Positions 8,960 through 17,736 of a DNA stretch of 64,000 nucleotides are shown here, one piece after another. The stretch covers positions 124,001 to 188,000 of the forward strand of contig MDLF01000063.1 of the NCBI GenBank assembly GCA_001730095.1, in the 5' to 3' direction. The DNA is from Rhodobacteraceae bacterium (ex Bugula neritina AB1) (GTDB taxonomy: Bacteria > Pseudomonadota > Alphaproteobacteria > Rhodobacterales > Rhodobacteraceae). Position 1 is the stretch's first letter, and each line of letters starts with the position of its first letter. The notes below the pieces were generated by a model, which was not told the DNA's origin, made no database searches, and worked only from the letters and a program-made list of their open reading frames with translations. The translations under genes were made by a program, and so were the position numbers.

Positions 8960-9001
8960 TTTGGCACTTAGTGCACGACCTTTGGCATTTAGTGCACGAC
9001 T
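8960..9001 (-). repeat. tandem 21-bp duplication over the clpB stop codon
   Basis: Two adjacent 21-base copies (8960-8980 and 8981-9001) differ at two bases. Each contains the last clpB codons in the form GTCGTGCACTAA. The clpB reading frame ends in the first copy it meets, so the second copy lies in the 3' untranslated part and would encode the same Val-Val-His end. Confidence 0.8.
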
Positions 9002-11607
9002 GCGTCGTCGGGCTTGGGCCGGTCTGACGTGCCAAGCCGCTCACCAATGATCAGCCCATCGCTGCCGCCCGAGACCGGAACGGTGTCGCCATCCTTGATC
9101 TCACCGCCCAGCAGGGCTTCCGCGAGAGGGTTCTGCAAGGCGCGTTGGATCACCCGCTTCAACGGGCGGGCCCCGAACACCGGGTCATAACCTTCATCCG
9201 CAAGCCAGGTCTTAGCTGTCTCATCCAGCTCCAACGCAATCTTACGCCCCGCCAGCCGTTTCAGCAGCCGCGCCAGCTGGATCTCGACGATACCGTCCAT
9301 GTCAGCGCGCGCCAGACGGTCAAAGATGATGGTCTCATCCAGACGGTTCAGGAATTCAGGCCGGAAATGCGCCTTGACCGCATCCATCACATCACGCCGC
9401 GCATCCGCGGCATCGGCGCCTTCGGGCAGCTGGCTCAGAGCCTGAGCGCCAAGATTCGAGGTCAGAATGATCAGCGTCTGCTTGAAATCCACAGTGCGGC
9501 CCTGGCCATCGGTCAGCATGCCGTCGTCCAGGACCTGCAACAGGACGTTGAACACATCCGGGTGCGCCTTTTCGACCTCGTCGAACAGCACCACCTGATA
9601 GGGCCTGCGGCGCACGGCCTCGGTCAGCACCCCGCCCTCATCATAACCGACATAGCCCGGCGGCGCACCGATCAGCCGGGCGACCGAATGCTTCTCCATG
9701 AACTCTGACATATCAATGCGCACCATCGCGTGCTCATCATCGAACAGGAAGCCCGCGACCGCCTTGGTGAGTTCGGTTTTGCCCACACCAGTCGGCCCCA
9801 GAAACAGAAAGGAGCCCAGCGGCCGGTTCTCGTCATTCAGACCCGCACGTGCCCGGCGCACCGCATTGGCCACAGCGGTAACGGCCGCATTCTGACCGAT
9901 CACCCGGCGGTGCAACTCATCTTCCATCCGCAAGAGCTTCTCGCGTTCGCCCTCCAGCATCTTGGTGGTTGGGATACCGGTCCAGCGCTCCACCACCTCA
10001 GCGATCTGCGCAGGGCGCACGGCCTCTTCCACCATCAGACCCTTTTCCTCGCGGCCTTCGGCATCCACCAGCTGCTTCTCCAGATCGGGGATCACGCCAT
10101 AAGACAGCTCCCCTGCGCGGGCCAGGTTGCCTTCACGCTTGGCGATCTCCAGATCAGCACGGGCGCGGTCCAGCTGTTCCTTCAGGTCGCGGGCCGAAGC
10201 CAGCTTGTCCCGTTCCGACTGCCACTGTGCGGTCATCTCTGCAGACTGTTCCTGCAGATCCGACAGTTCCTTTTGCAGCTTTTCCAACCGGTCCTTGGAC
10301 GCCGTGTCATCCTCCAGCTTCAGCGCCTCTTCCTCGATCTGCATCTGCAGGATCTGCCGGTCCAGCGCATCCAGCGTCTCCGGTTTGCTGTCCACCTGCA
10401 TCCGCAATCGGCTGGCGGCCTCGTCCATCAGGTCGATCGCCTTGTCCGGCAGGAACCGGTCGGTGATATAGCGGTTCGACAATGTCGCCGCCGAAACCAG
10501 TGCAGCGTCAGCAATCCGCACCCCGTGGTGCAGCTCGTATTTCTCCTTGATGCCACGCAGGATCGAAACCGTGTCCTCAACTGTCGGTTCGGTCACCATC
10601 ACAGGCTGAAACCGGCGCGCAAGAGCGGCGTCCTTCTCCACATACTTGCGGTATTCATCCAGCGTGGTGGCTCCGACGCAATGCAGCTCACCGCGCGCCA
10701 GCGCCGGTTTTATCAGATTGGCCGCGTCCATCGCACCATCAGACTTACCGGCTCCCACCAGCGTGTGCATCTCGTCAATGAACAGAATGATTTCGCCCGC
10801 AGCCTCTGTGACCTCTGTGAGAACCGCCTTGAGCCGTTCTTCGAACTCGCCACGGTACTTCGCACCGGCAATCAGCGCGCCCATGTCCAGCGACAACAGC
10901 TGCTTATCGCGCAAAGACTCTGGCACATCGCCATTGAGAATGCGCAGTGCCATACCCTCGGCAATCGCGGTCTTACCGACCCCCGGCTCGCCGATCAGAA
11001 CCGGGTTGTTCTTGGTCCGGCGGCTCAGCACCTGCATTGAGCGGCGGATTTCCTCATCCCGGCCGATAATCGGGTCAATCTTGCCTTCACGCGCCGCCTC
11101 GGTCAGATCCCGGGCGTATTTCTTCAACGCATCATAGCCTTCTTCAGCGGTCGCGGAATCAGCTGTGCGCCCCTTGCGAATGTCATTGATGGCTTCATTC
11201 AGCTTCTGCGCCGTGACGGCGCCAGCCTCCAACGCATCCTTTGCCTTGGATTTCACCATGCACAGTGCCATCAGAAGCCGCTCAACCGGCACAAAGCTGT
11301 CGCCTGCCTTTGCGGCAATCTTGGCGGCCTCATCCATCACCTTGGCGGTCTGACCGTCCAGATAGATCTGGGCTGCATCGCCGCTGACCTTCGGCTGTTT
11401 GGCAACTGCCGCTTCAACACTCTCAACCACACGCGCAGGCACACCGCCCGCACGTGTGATCAGGTTGCTCGCCAGCCCCTGGTCGTCATCCATCAATGCC
11501 TTCAGAATATGTTCCGGCACCAGTCGCTGGTGCCCCTCGCGCATCGCAATGGTTTGCGCCGCCTGCACGAATCCCCGCGCACGCTCCGTGAACTTGTTCA
11601 AGTCCAT
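8989..11607 (-). CDS. clpB: ATP-dependent disaggregase ClpB
   Basis: 872 residues. With DnaK it extracts polypeptides from aggregates. Seen in order: Clp N-domain ([17 protein letters not shown]), first AAA+ module with Walker [14 protein letters not shown] and Walker [14 protein letters not shown], a coiled-coil middle domain (about 410-525, including [17 protein letters not shown]) that separates ClpB from ClpA/ClpC, and second AAA+ module with [13 protein letters not shown] and [16 protein letters not shown] 11607 follows AAAGGAGAGC; the longer frame to 11661 lacks a site. A heat-shock-like promoter precedes it. Divergent from pyrF. Confidence 0.97.
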   Translation of the reverse strand: MDLNKFTERARGFVQAAQTIAMREGHQRLVPEHILKALMDDDQGLASNLITRAGGVPARVVESVEAAVAKQPKVSGDAAQIYLDGQTAKVMDEAAKIAAKAGDSFVPVERLLMALCMVKSKAKDALEAGAVTAQKLNEAINDIRKGRTADSATAEEGYDALKKYARDLTEAAREGKIDPIIGRDEEIRRSMQVLSRRTKNNPVLIGEPGVGKTAIAEGMALRILNGDVPESLRDKQLLSLDMGALIAGAKYRGEFEERLKAVLTEVTEAAGEIILFIDEMHTLVGAGKSDGAMDAANLIKPALARGELHCVGATTLDEYRKYVEKDAALARRFQPVMVTEPTVEDTVSILRGIKEKYELHHGVRIADAALVSAATLSNRYITDRFLPDKAIDLMDEAASRLRMQVDSKPETLDALDRQILQMQIEEEALKLEDDTASKDRLEKLQKELSDLQEQSAEMTAQWQSERDKLASARDLKEQLDRARADLEIAKREGNLARAGELSYGVIPDLEKQLVDAEGREEKGLMVEEAVRPAQIAEVVERWTGIPTTKMLEGEREKLLRMEDELHRRVIGQNAAVTAVANAVRRARAGLNDENRPLGSFLFLGPTGVGKTELTKAVAGFLFDDEHAMVRIDMSEFMEKHSVARLIGAPPGYVGYDEGGVLTEAVRRRPYQVVLFDEVEKAHPDVFNVLLQVLDDGMLTDGQGRTVDFKQTLIILTSNLGAQALSQLPEGADAADARRDVMDAVKAHFRPEFLNRLDETIIFDRLARADMDGIVEIQLARLLKRLAGRKIALELDETAKTWLADEGYDPVFGARPLKRVIQRALQNPLAEALLGGEIKDGDTVPVSGGSDGLIIGERLGTSDRPKPDDAVVH

Positions 11608-11685
11608 CTTGCTCTCCTTTTTCAAGCGCCCTTTGGTTTGGCAGCGCCCGCTTGGCGGCACGCCCCGGTCCGGGCCTCACATCTC

Positions 11686-11714
11686 AATGTGGGAAGCAAA
11701 GCCTCCGCTTCAAG
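11686..11714 (-). promoter_or_regulatory. candidate RpoH (heat-shock) promoter of clpB
   Basis: Read on the minus strand, CTTGAAG is followed after 14 bases by CCCACATT, close to the CTTGAAA / CCCCATNT heat-shock consensus. It lies about 80 bases before the clpB start, the expected distance, and clpB is a classical RpoH target. Confidence 0.5.
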
Positions 11715-11787
11715 ATCATTGAACACCAAAAAGATGAGCATTTCACTGACTTGCGTCAACTTGGCCTAACAGCAGCTTCAAACGCAG

Positions 11788-11866
11788 CCGCGCCGCGCGC
11801 CCGCGCGGCGCCGGGCCCAAAATCAGCAATCGGCCCGGCAGGGCCTCTTCAGATGCGGGTGCCTTC
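11788..11866 (+). repeat. possible degenerate copy (E) of the two-hairpin intergenic element
   Basis: GCCGCGCG-CC-CGCGCGGC is an eight-base stem, followed by GCCGGGCCCAA, a GC-rich imperfect second stem (GGCCCGGCAGGGCC) and a tail ATGCGGGTGCCTTCC. This is the order seen in copies A-D, but the tail and second stem are degraded. It lies in the clpB-pyrF divergent gap and could influence pyrF. Confidence 0.35.
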
Positions 11867-11947
11867 CTCTTGCCGCACCTTGCCGAACCGGCCAACCCTG
11901 CGTATGAAACGCCAGTTTCACATCAACCCCGCCACAAGGACCACGCC

Positions 11948-12664
11948 ATGACCCAAGCCACGCGCGCCGACGACCGTCTGATTGTTGCCATGGATGTTCC
12001 CAATGCGCTCACAGGCCTCAAGCTTGCTGAGCAGCTGGGCGATGCGGTGTCCTTTTACAAGATCGGTCTGGGTATGCTGACCGGCGGCGGGCTTGCCCTG
12101 GCCAATGAGCTCAAGCAGGAGCACGGCAAGCGCATCTTCCTGGACATGAAGCTCTTTGACATCGGCGCGACCGTGGAAAACGCAGTGCGCGGCCTGGCGC
12201 AGTTCGACCTCGATTTTCTGACCGTGCACGGCGACCCTTACGTGGTACGCGCCGCCAAGGAAGGGGCCGCAGGCAAAGACCTCAAGATCCTCGCCGTCAC
12301 CATTCTCACCTCACTCGACCGCCAGGACTTGGACGGCGCGCTGGTCAAGGCGGGTGCAGTGCAGGATCTGGTTCTGGAACGTGCGGGCAATGCTTTCGCT
12401 GCTGGGGCCGACGGTGTCATCGCCAGCCCACAGGAGGCCGCATTGATCCGCGCTCTGCCCGAGGCAGAAGGCAAGCTGATCGTCACCCCCGGCGTGCGTC
12501 CGGTCGGTGCCGAGCTTGGCGATCAAAAGCGTGTTGCGACCCCGGCCAGTGCCATCTCGGACGGCGCCGACCACATCGTTGTGGGCCGACCGATCTGGAA
12601 GGCGGACAGTCCCCGCGCCGCGGCAGAAGCCATCCTGGCTGAGCTCGCAAGCGTAAAAACGTAA
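11948..12664 (+). CDS. pyrF: orotidine 5'-phosphate decarboxylase
   Basis: 238 residues. Last step of de novo UMP synthesis: decarboxylates OMP. Seen: LIVAMDVPN at the N-terminus, the catalytic Lys/Asp array in IFLDMKLFDIGATV (about 60-73), and phosphate-binding TPGVRPVGAE and VVGRPIWKADSP near the end. ATG 11948 is chosen as the family start, with AAGGACCACGCC before it; the upstream in-frame part is not conserved-looking. Monocistronic, divergent from clpB. Confidence 0.96.
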   Translation: MTQATRADDRLIVAMDVPNALTGLKLAEQLGDAVSFYKIGLGMLTGGGLALANELKQEHGKRIFLDMKLFDIGATVENAVRGLAQFDLDFLTVHGDPYVVRAAKEGAAGKDLKILAVTILTSLDRQDLDGALVKAGAVQDLVLERAGNAFAAGADGVIASPQEAALIRALPEAEGKLIVTPGVRPVGAELGDQKRVATPASAISDGADHIVVGRPIWKADSPRAAAEAILAELASVKT

Positions 12665-12859
12665 CGATCCTGCGCACTGACCCAACCTGCCGTTTCAGTC
12701 TGCACACCGCAGTTCACCAGCTGCCCAAATCAGATTGCCCAAAAATTAGGCAGAAAATTGGAACGCGGCAAATGCATCATTTGTCGCTCTTTTCTGTCAC
12801 ATTAACGAAATGACGCAACGTCAAGCCACTCTTTTCGCTTACGAAACCGCTTTTGCACT

Positions 12860-13047
12860 GCGCTTCTGCGCCAAAATGTCCTGTGCCACAAAAAGCACAC
12901 AGGATCAGGACACCGCTCCACTTGGAACTGCACTCTTTGCGAAACAGCTATCCATGCGCGATTCTATGTTCGAGACACTCCCCTGACGGGCTTTTCTTCC
13001 TGAGACCCGTCACCTTCCCCCGCATTCCAGCGGGGGATCTTTCTTTT
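12860..13047 (+). ncRNA. candidate small RNA with anti-Shine-Dalgarno loop and terminator
   Basis: The 404-base gap between pyrF and the minus-strand Nudix gene ends in two stacked hairpins on the plus strand. The first is GACGGG (12985-12990) with CCCGTC (13006-13011) and a loop rich in C/T containing CTTCCT; the second is CCCCCGC-ATTCCA-GCGGGGG (13017-13036) followed by ATCTTTCTTTT. That strand and T-run fit a plus-strand transcript, not the Nudix mRNA. The 5' end given is a guess; I found no convincing promoter. It could instead be the long 3' end of the pyrF mRNA. Confidence 0.35.
13017..13047 (+). terminator. rho-independent terminator in the pyrF-Nudix gap
   Basis: Seven-base perfect GC stem with a six-base loop and a T-rich tail, on the plus strand, 353 bases beyond pyrF. 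The reverse strand has no T-run, so it does not serve the convergent Nudix gene. Confidence 0.7.
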
Positions 13048-13068
13048 CAGCCCTGCCGAACACTCTGA

Positions 13069-13491
13069 TCAGGTCCGCTTTGCGGCCAAATACTCCACCA
13101 GCTGTTGCGCAAAATGTGGCACCGCCAAAGGATGTGCGCAATAGGCGTCTGGCGCCATCAAAGCCCAGCCCTGCCCTTCATTGCCGAACCGGATGCAGCC
13201 AGATGCCGCAGCGGGCAGATGCGCGGCAAAAAACCAGACCCGCCCATGCGGCAGCTGATAGGCCCGCGACCAGATCAGCAGCTCCTGCGGCAGCACCAGA
13301 CCCACTTCTTCCCGGGTTTCCCGCAACGCGCAGGCCACCGGGCTTTCGCCTGCCTCACGGCCGCCGCCAGGCAGATCCCAATGCCCGGGATAGGGAATAT
13401 CCGGCTTGTCATCCCGCTGGATGACAAGCAAATCCTGCCCCAGGAATACAGCCAGCTTCGCGCCAGCGAAATCTTCATCTGTTGATGTCAT
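13069..13491 (-). CDS. Nudix hydrolase
   Basis: 140 residues with a complete Nudix box: GGGREAGESPVACALRETREEVGL (written over residues about 41-64, matching Gx5Ex7REUxEExGU). It would hydrolyse a nucleoside diphosphate linked to another group; substrate unknown, with housecleaning of oxidised nucleotides a possibility. Its start is only a few bases from the furthest possible start of dinB on the other strand. Convergent with the candidate small RNA. Confidence 0.9.
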   Translation of the reverse strand: MTSTDEDFAGAKLAVFLGQDLLVIQRDDKPDIPYPGHWDLPGGGREAGESPVACALRETREEVGLVLPQELLIWSRAYQLPHGRVWFFAAHLPAAASGCIRFGNEGQGWALMAPDAYCAHPLAVPHFAQQLVEYLAAKRT

Positions 13492-13580
13492 ACACTGTCA
13501 CTTGGCCAGTAACCGCGCTAAAGACAAGATCTCAGCCGCAAGCTAAGCTTGCTCAGCCAGCAAAACCGAACCCGCCGCAT

Positions 13581-14834
13581 ATGCATGCCCTCTGCCGAGA
13601 TTGCCTGAGCCAAATTCCCGCCGCCCGGCGCTGCCCCAATTGCGGCAGCCCGCGGATCAAGGCGCATGAAGAGCTGTTCTCGCTCACTATCGCTCATATG
13701 GATTGCGATGCCTTCTATGCCAGTGTCGAGAAACGCGACAATCCGGAATTGGCCAGCAAACCGGTGATCATCGGCGGCGGCAAACGCGGGGTGGTGTCTA
13801 CTGCCTGCTATATTGCCCGAATTCGCGGGGTACGATCCGCCATGCCAATGTTCCAGGCGCTGAAATTGTGCCCGGACGCAGTGGTGATCAAGCCCAGGAT
13901 GAATGTCTACGTCGAAGTCAGCCGGGAAATCCGCAAGATGATGAACCAGCTGACCCCGGAAGTGGAACCGCTGTCTCTGGACGAAGCCTTTATGGACCTC
14001 AGCGGCACCGAAAAACTGCATGGCGCTCCGCCTGCTGTCATGCTGGCGCGATTGGTCAGACGGATGAAGGATGAGCTGGGCGTCACCGGTTCCATAGGCC
14101 TTTCGCACAACAAGTTTTTGGCAAAAGTCGCGTCCGACCTCGACAAGCCGCGCGGATTTTCAGTCATTGGCAAGGCCGAAACAGCGAATTTCCTGCAAGA
14201 CAAGCCTGTACGGCTGATCTGGGGCATCGGCCCTGCAGCCCAGGTCAGCCTCGACAAGGCCGGCATCCGCACGTTCTCGGACCTTCTGCGTTGGGACCGC
14301 GAGGCCCTGCACAGCCGTTTCGGTTCCATGGGCGACCGGCTTTGGCATCTCGCCCGCGGCCAGGACCGCCGCCGGGTTTCGGCAAATGCCCCGATCAAGT
14401 CCATCTCCAATGAAACCACCTTTTTCGAAGATACCGCCAGCGCGGACGTGCTGGATGGCCATCTGTGGAGATTGGCGGAAAAGGTTTCTGACCGGGCAAA
14501 AGCGCGGGAACTGGCTGGCCGGGTGGTTACTCTTAAACTGAAACGCGCCGACCATTCGGCCTTGACCCGGCGTGTCACCCTGCACAGCCCCACCCAGATC
14601 GCAGATCGTATATACCGCACAGCGCGCGGCCTGCTGGATCAGGTTGGCGGCGAAGGCCCCTACCGGCTTCTGGGCTGCGGGATTTCGGACTTGGTGCCCG
14701 AATCGCAGGCCGATGACGGCGGCGACCTGCTGGACCCACAAGCCGGCAAACGGGCAGAGGCTGAACGCGCCACTGACGCCATCCGCAAAAGATTCGGAGA
14801 TGGCGCGATTCTAAAAGGCCGTGCTTTGCGCTGA
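13581..14834 (+). CDS. dinB: DNA polymerase IV (Y family) with four-cysteine N-terminus
   Basis: 417 residues from ATG 13581. Error-prone lesion-bypass polymerase. After a short CRDC...CPNC segment (about 4-24, a likely zinc knuckle) come AHMDCDAFYASVEKRD with the first metal-binding Asp, the steric-gate region, and SLDEAFMDL with the Asp-Glu pair; HhH and little-finger domains follow. An in-frame ATG at 13482 would add 33 residues of unlikely composition and overlap the divergent Nudix gene; neither start has a strong ribosome site. No LexA-like box was recognised. Confidence 0.92.
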   Translation: MHALCRDCLSQIPAARRCPNCGSPRIKAHEELFSLTIAHMDCDAFYASVEKRDNPELASKPVIIGGGKRGVVSTACYIARIRGVRSAMPMFQALKLCPDAVVIKPRMNVYVEVSREIRKMMNQLTPEVEPLSLDEAFMDLSGTEKLHGAPPAVMLARLVRRMKDELGVTGSIGLSHNKFLAKVASDLDKPRGFSVIGKAETANFLQDKPVRLIWGIGPAAQVSLDKAGIRTFSDLLRWDREALHSRFGSMGDRLWHLARGQDRRRVSANAPIKSISNETTFFEDTASADVLDGHLWRLAEKVSDRAKARELAGRVVTLKLKRADHSALTRRVTLHSPTQIADRIYRTARGLLDQVGGEGPYRLLGCGISDLVPESQADDGGDLLDPQAGKRAEAERATDAIRKRFGDGAILKGRALR

Positions 14835-14851
14835 TTCTCTGGGGTCGCCAG

Positions 14852-15712
14852 TTACTCTGCCGCCAGCGGCAGCTCCTCCCAGCCGATCGCCGCAATCTCC
14901 GCGATCACTTGGCGCAACAGCTGCTGAACCGCACTGAAATCCGCATTGGGCCGGATGTTTTCTTCATCCATGTAAAGTGCTCGGTCAATCTCGATCTGCA
15001 CCGCATGCTGGTTCCGCGACGGACGGCCATAGGTTTGCGCTATATAGGCTCCTGCAAAGGGCGCGTTGCGTACAACATTCAGACCGGCCGCGGCAAAAGC
15101 CGCCTCAATACGGTCCACCACGGTGCTGCCTGCAGACGCCCCGAACCGGTCCCCCAGAACGACCTCCGGTTTTTTACCTTCCCGTGATGCCATCGAAGCG
15201 ACCGCCTCATGTGGCATTGAGTGGCAATCCACCAGAATCGCCTGCCCGAATTGCCGGTGCGCCTGATCCAACAACCCCCTTAGCGCTTGATGATAGGGCT
15301 GCCAGCAAGCTCTGATTCTCCGTTCCGCCTCTTGCAAAGGCAGCTTACCGCTGTAAATCGCCCGGCCATTGGCCACCACCCGCGGAATCACCCCAAGCCC
15401 CGACGCCACCCGTGGATTCTGTCCACGTTTCTGCACCCCTTCGATCACGGCCGGGTCCAGCTCGTCAGGAGAACGGTTGAGGTCCAGATAGGCCCTTGGC
15501 TTCACTGCTTTCAGCAGCGGCGCACCAAATTCCGGTGCCGCCTGAAACAGCTGATCGACAAACGCATCTTCAGAGCTGCGGATCTCCTGCTGCCCCAGAA
15601 TCGATTGCGCCAAAAAGGAAACGGAATAATCCGTGCCGCTGTGCGGTGAGGCAAAAACCACGGCCGAGGCCAGTTTCTGCGGCGAAATCACGGAAAACGC
15701 TGTATCAGGCAT
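14852..15712 (-). CDS. N-formylglutamate amidohydrolase family protein
   Basis: 286 residues. Family motifs: FASPHSGTDY near the N-terminus (metal His), RAYLDLNRSPDELDP, and LVDCHSMPHEAV (about 165). It would release formate from N-formyl-L-glutamate, the last step of one histidine degradation route, but no other hut gene is near, so a related N-formyl or N-acyl amino acid may be the substrate. Convergent with dinB, divergent from tRNA-Val. Confidence 0.9.
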   Translation of the reverse strand: MPDTAFSVISPQKLASAVVFASPHSGTDYSVSFLAQSILGQQEIRSSEDAFVDQLFQAAPEFGAPLLKAVKPRAYLDLNRSPDELDPAVIEGVQKRGQNPRVASGLGVIPRVVANGRAIYSGKLPLQEAERRIRACWQPYHQALRGLLDQAHRQFGQAILVDCHSMPHEAVASMASREGKKPEVVLGDRFGASAGSTVVDRIEAAFAAAGLNVVRNAPFAGAYIAQTYGRPSRNQHAVQIEIDRALYMDEENIRPNADFSAVQQLLRQVIAEIAAIGWEELPLAAE

Positions 15713-15873
15713 CCTTGCTCCGGTTCTTATGGTGCAAGAAACAGCATATCGCGGAAATTTCTGCGGTCAAAAGCTCTTGCACCCTCGGACGACTCTATTT
15801 ATAGACCCCCTCACCGGCGCGGCACCCCGCCCTCTTTCACTTCTAAGGGGCAGGACGCAGCGCAGGCCAGAGT

Positions 15874-15948
15874 GGGCGATTAGCTCAGCGGTAGAGCACT
15901 TCGTTGACATCGAAGGGGTCACAAGTTCGATCCTTGTATCGCCCACCA
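15874..15948 (+). tRNA. tRNA-Val (anticodon GAC)
   Basis: 75 bases. Acceptor GGGCGAT pairs with ATCGCCC; D arm GCTCAGCGGTAGAGC; anticodon stem CTTCG/CGAAG around TTGACAT, giving anticodon GAC at 15906-15908; T arm ACAAG-TTCGATC-CTTGT. The ACCA end is encoded. It is followed after 78 bases by the L36 gene. Confidence 0.97.
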
Positions 15949-16026
15949 TTCATTCACTGCTTCGGCTTCGGCCTAAGCACCCGCTAACCCAGGCGCTGGT
16001 TCGCGCCGCAGACAAGGAGAGAGACC

Positions 16027-16152
16027 ATGAAGGTCAAGAACTCGCTCCGTTCGCTGAAGAACCGGCACCGTGATTGCCGGGTCGTGCGCCGCAAAGGCCG
16101 CGTGTATGTGATCAACAAGACCCAGCGCAAGTTCAAAGCGCGTCAGGGCTAA
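16027..16152 (+). CDS. rpmJ: ribosomal protein bL36, zinc-independent form
   Basis: 41 residues ([20 protein letters not shown]... ending FKARQG). The length of 41 and the loss of three of the four zinc ligands (only Cys17 remains) place it in the C-minus class of L36, common in alphaproteobacteria. It is part of the large ribosomal subunit near the peptidyl transferase base. ATG 16027 follows AAGGAGAGAGACC. A strong terminator follows at once, so it is monocistronic. Confidence 0.96.
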   Translation: MKVKNSLRSLKNRHRDCRVVRRKGRVYVINKTQRKFKARQG

Positions 16153-16174
16153 GATCCACTACAGCGACATGCAG

Positions 16175-16204
16175 AAAACCGCATCATCCGATGCGGTTTT
16201 TTTG
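16175..16204 (+). terminator. rho-independent terminator of rpmJ
   Basis: CCGCAT-CATCCG-ATGCGG flanked by AAAA and TTTTTTT, 25 bases past the rpmJ stop. Confidence 0.9.
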
Positions 16205-16238
16205 CGTTTGGAGATATGTTTGGCCGAGCGGCAGGAAG

Positions 16239-16320
16239 GCGAGGCACTCCCGCGCCCGCGGTATCTCGCGATACCTGGCGGCCTTGGGCGTGGCACCGCG
16301 CCCTGCGCGGTGCCACGCCC
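16239..16320 (-). repeat. two-hairpin intergenic element, copy A
   Basis: On the minus strand: GGGCGTGGCACCGCGC pairs perfectly over 16 bases with its complement across a three-base AGG loop, then AAGGCC, a second palindrome GGTATC-GCGA-GATACC, then the tail GCGGGCGCGGGAGTGCC. Same order as copies at 33519, 47620 and 52358. It lies between the rpmJ terminator and the fbpA control region. Confidence 0.65.
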
Positions 16321-16404
16321 AACGGGAGCGGATCTTTCCGAAGATCCGGCGACGGGCGGGAGGGGCCTGCCAGCCTGGCCAAGCAGCAGCAGAGTGCGAC
16401 CTTC

Positions 16405-16423
16405 TGACTGTTTCAGTCGGAAA
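16405..16423 (+). promoter_or_regulatory. iron-responsive box 1 upstream of fbpA
   Basis: TGACTGTTTCAGTCGGAAA contains the palindrome GACTG-TTT-CAGTC. It repeats with one mismatch 49 bases further on and, more loosely, before fbpB. It resembles the 'Iron-Rhodo-box' described for Rhodobacterales iron genes and attributed to IscR; that match is from memory. Confidence 0.6.
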
Positions 16424-16453
16424 TTCATTGCATCTGTCGCCAGATGCTTTAAT

Positions 16454-16472
16454 TGACTCTTTCAGTCGGAAA
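16454..16472 (+). promoter_or_regulatory. iron-responsive box 2 upstream of fbpA
   Basis: TGACTCTTTCAGTCGGAAA (GACT-CTTTC-AGTC) lies 28 bases before the fbpA start, where a bound repressor would block RNA polymerase or the leader. Same element as box 1, 49 bases apart. Confidence 0.6.
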
Positions 16473-16500
16473 ACTGATCTAACTAAGAACGGGACATCCC

Positions 16501-17517
16501 ATGCTGAAAGCCACAACCGTACTGGCCGGCGCGCTGACTGCAGCCATTGCCACCACCGCTGCAGCCGAAGGCGAGCTGAACATTTACTCCTCTCGCCACT
16601 ATGACACGGATGAGCAGCTTTACTCGGATTTCGAACAGGCAACCGGCATCACCATCAACCGGATCGAAGGCAATGCAGATGAGCTCATCGCCCGGATGAA
16701 CGCCGAGGGTGAGAACTCCCCGGCTGACATTCTGATCACCGTCGACACTTCACGCCTGACCCGTGCCAAGGAGGCAGGTGTCCTGCAAAGCATCATCAGC
16801 GACGTACTGGAAACCCGCGTTCCGGCCTACCTGCAGGATGAGGACAACCAGTGGTTCGGCTTCAGCCAGCGCGCGCGCATCATCTTCTATGACAAGGACG
16901 GGGTCGCGACACCGCCGCAAACCTACCTGGATCTGGCCGATCCCGCCTACAAGGGCCAGGTTTGCATCCGCTCGTCCAAGAACACCTACAACCAGACCCT
17001 GCTGGCCTCGATCGTGACCCACCATGGCTCGGAAAAGGCACGTGAATGGGCCGAGGGCGTGGTTGCCAACATGGCCCGTGACCCGCAGGGCGGCGACACG
17101 GACCAGATGCGTGGCATCATTTCCGGCGAATGCGATATTGCCGTGGCGAACAGCTATTACTTCGCCCGTTCGATCCGCAAGGAGGTCAAGGGCGTGTCGG
17201 AGAACCGTGATCAGATCGGCTGGCTCTTCCCCGCCCAGAACACCGAAGGCGCGCATATGAACCTGTCAGGCGGCGGCGTGGCCCTGCACGCTCCGAACAA
17301 GGAGAACGCGGTCAAGTTCCTCGAGTACCTCTCCAGCGATTCCGCCCAGGCGTATTTTTCGGCTGGCAATGATGAATACCCGGCCGTGTCCGGTGTCGGC
17401 CTTGCCCCGTCGATCGCGGCACTTGGGCATTTCAAGCCGGATGACGTGAATCTGTCCGAAGTCGCCAAGAATCTGCCCGAAGCCCAGAAGATCTTCAACG
17501 ACGTCGGCTGGAAGTAA
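16501..17517 (+). CDS. fbpA: Fe(3+) ABC transporter periplasmic binding protein
   Basis: 338 residues. A Sec signal peptide with cleavage near ATTAAAEG (about residue 22) leads into GELNIYSSRHYDTDEQLY, the start typical of FbpA/FutA ferric-binding proteins; paired tyrosines late in the sequence (VANSYYFAR, about 217) are the family iron ligands. It delivers ferric iron to an inner-membrane permease, probably the one at 18619. Two palindromic iron boxes precede it and a terminator follows, so it is transcribed alone. No ATPase partner gene is in the window. Confidence 0.93.
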   Translation: MLKATTVLAGALTAAIATTAAAEGELNIYSSRHYDTDEQLYSDFEQATGITINRIEGNADELIARMNAEGENSPADILITVDTSRLTRAKEAGVLQSIISDVLETRVPAYLQDEDNQWFGFSQRARIIFYDKDGVATPPQTYLDLADPAYKGQVCIRSSKNTYNQTLLASIVTHHGSEKAREWAEGVVANMARDPQGGDTDQMRGIISGECDIAVANSYYFARSIRKEVKGVSENRDQIGWLFPAQNTEGAHMNLSGGGVALHAPNKENAVKFLEYLSSDSAQAYFSAGNDEYPAVSGVGLAPSIAALGHFKPDDVNLSEVAKNLPEAQKIFNDVGWK

Positions 17518-17539
17518 TCTTCGGCTAAAAATCTGCGGA

Positions 17540-17567
17540 AAGGCGCGGCAAAGGCCGTGCCTTTTTT
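17540..17567 (+). terminator. rho-independent terminator of fbpA
   Basis: Ten-base stem (AAGGCGCGGC with GCCGTGCCTT, one G-T pair), loop AAAG, then TTTTT; 22 bases past the fbpA stop. Confidence 0.85.
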
Positions 17568-17736
17568 GCTTCGACGCACCTCAAAAGCGATGACACGCGG
17601 CATTGTGACGCCAAGCAGCGCCACACATCTCTTTTACTAGACCCTCGGGCATCAGCACCCTATAGCTCCCCGCATCTGAATGAAGGGGTGGACTCATGCA
17701 GTTGCAGGCACACTGCGCCCAAGAGGCGTTTTTGTC

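Noticed and set aside
8673-9050. 125-codon plus-strand frame between maiA and clpB
   Set aside because: Overlaps the clpB end and its terminator; no motif or ribosome site.
9730-11040. Long open frame antisense to clpB
   Set aside because: Composition rich in Gln, His and Leu without motifs; clpB on the other strand is unambiguous.
12853-13068. 71-codon frame in the pyrF-Nudix gap
   Set aside because: Runs through the hairpins and terminator and has no ribosome site; a non-coding RNA fits better.
13482-13580. Longer N-terminus for dinB
   Set aside because: No ribosome site, unlikely residues and overlap with the divergent Nudix gene start.
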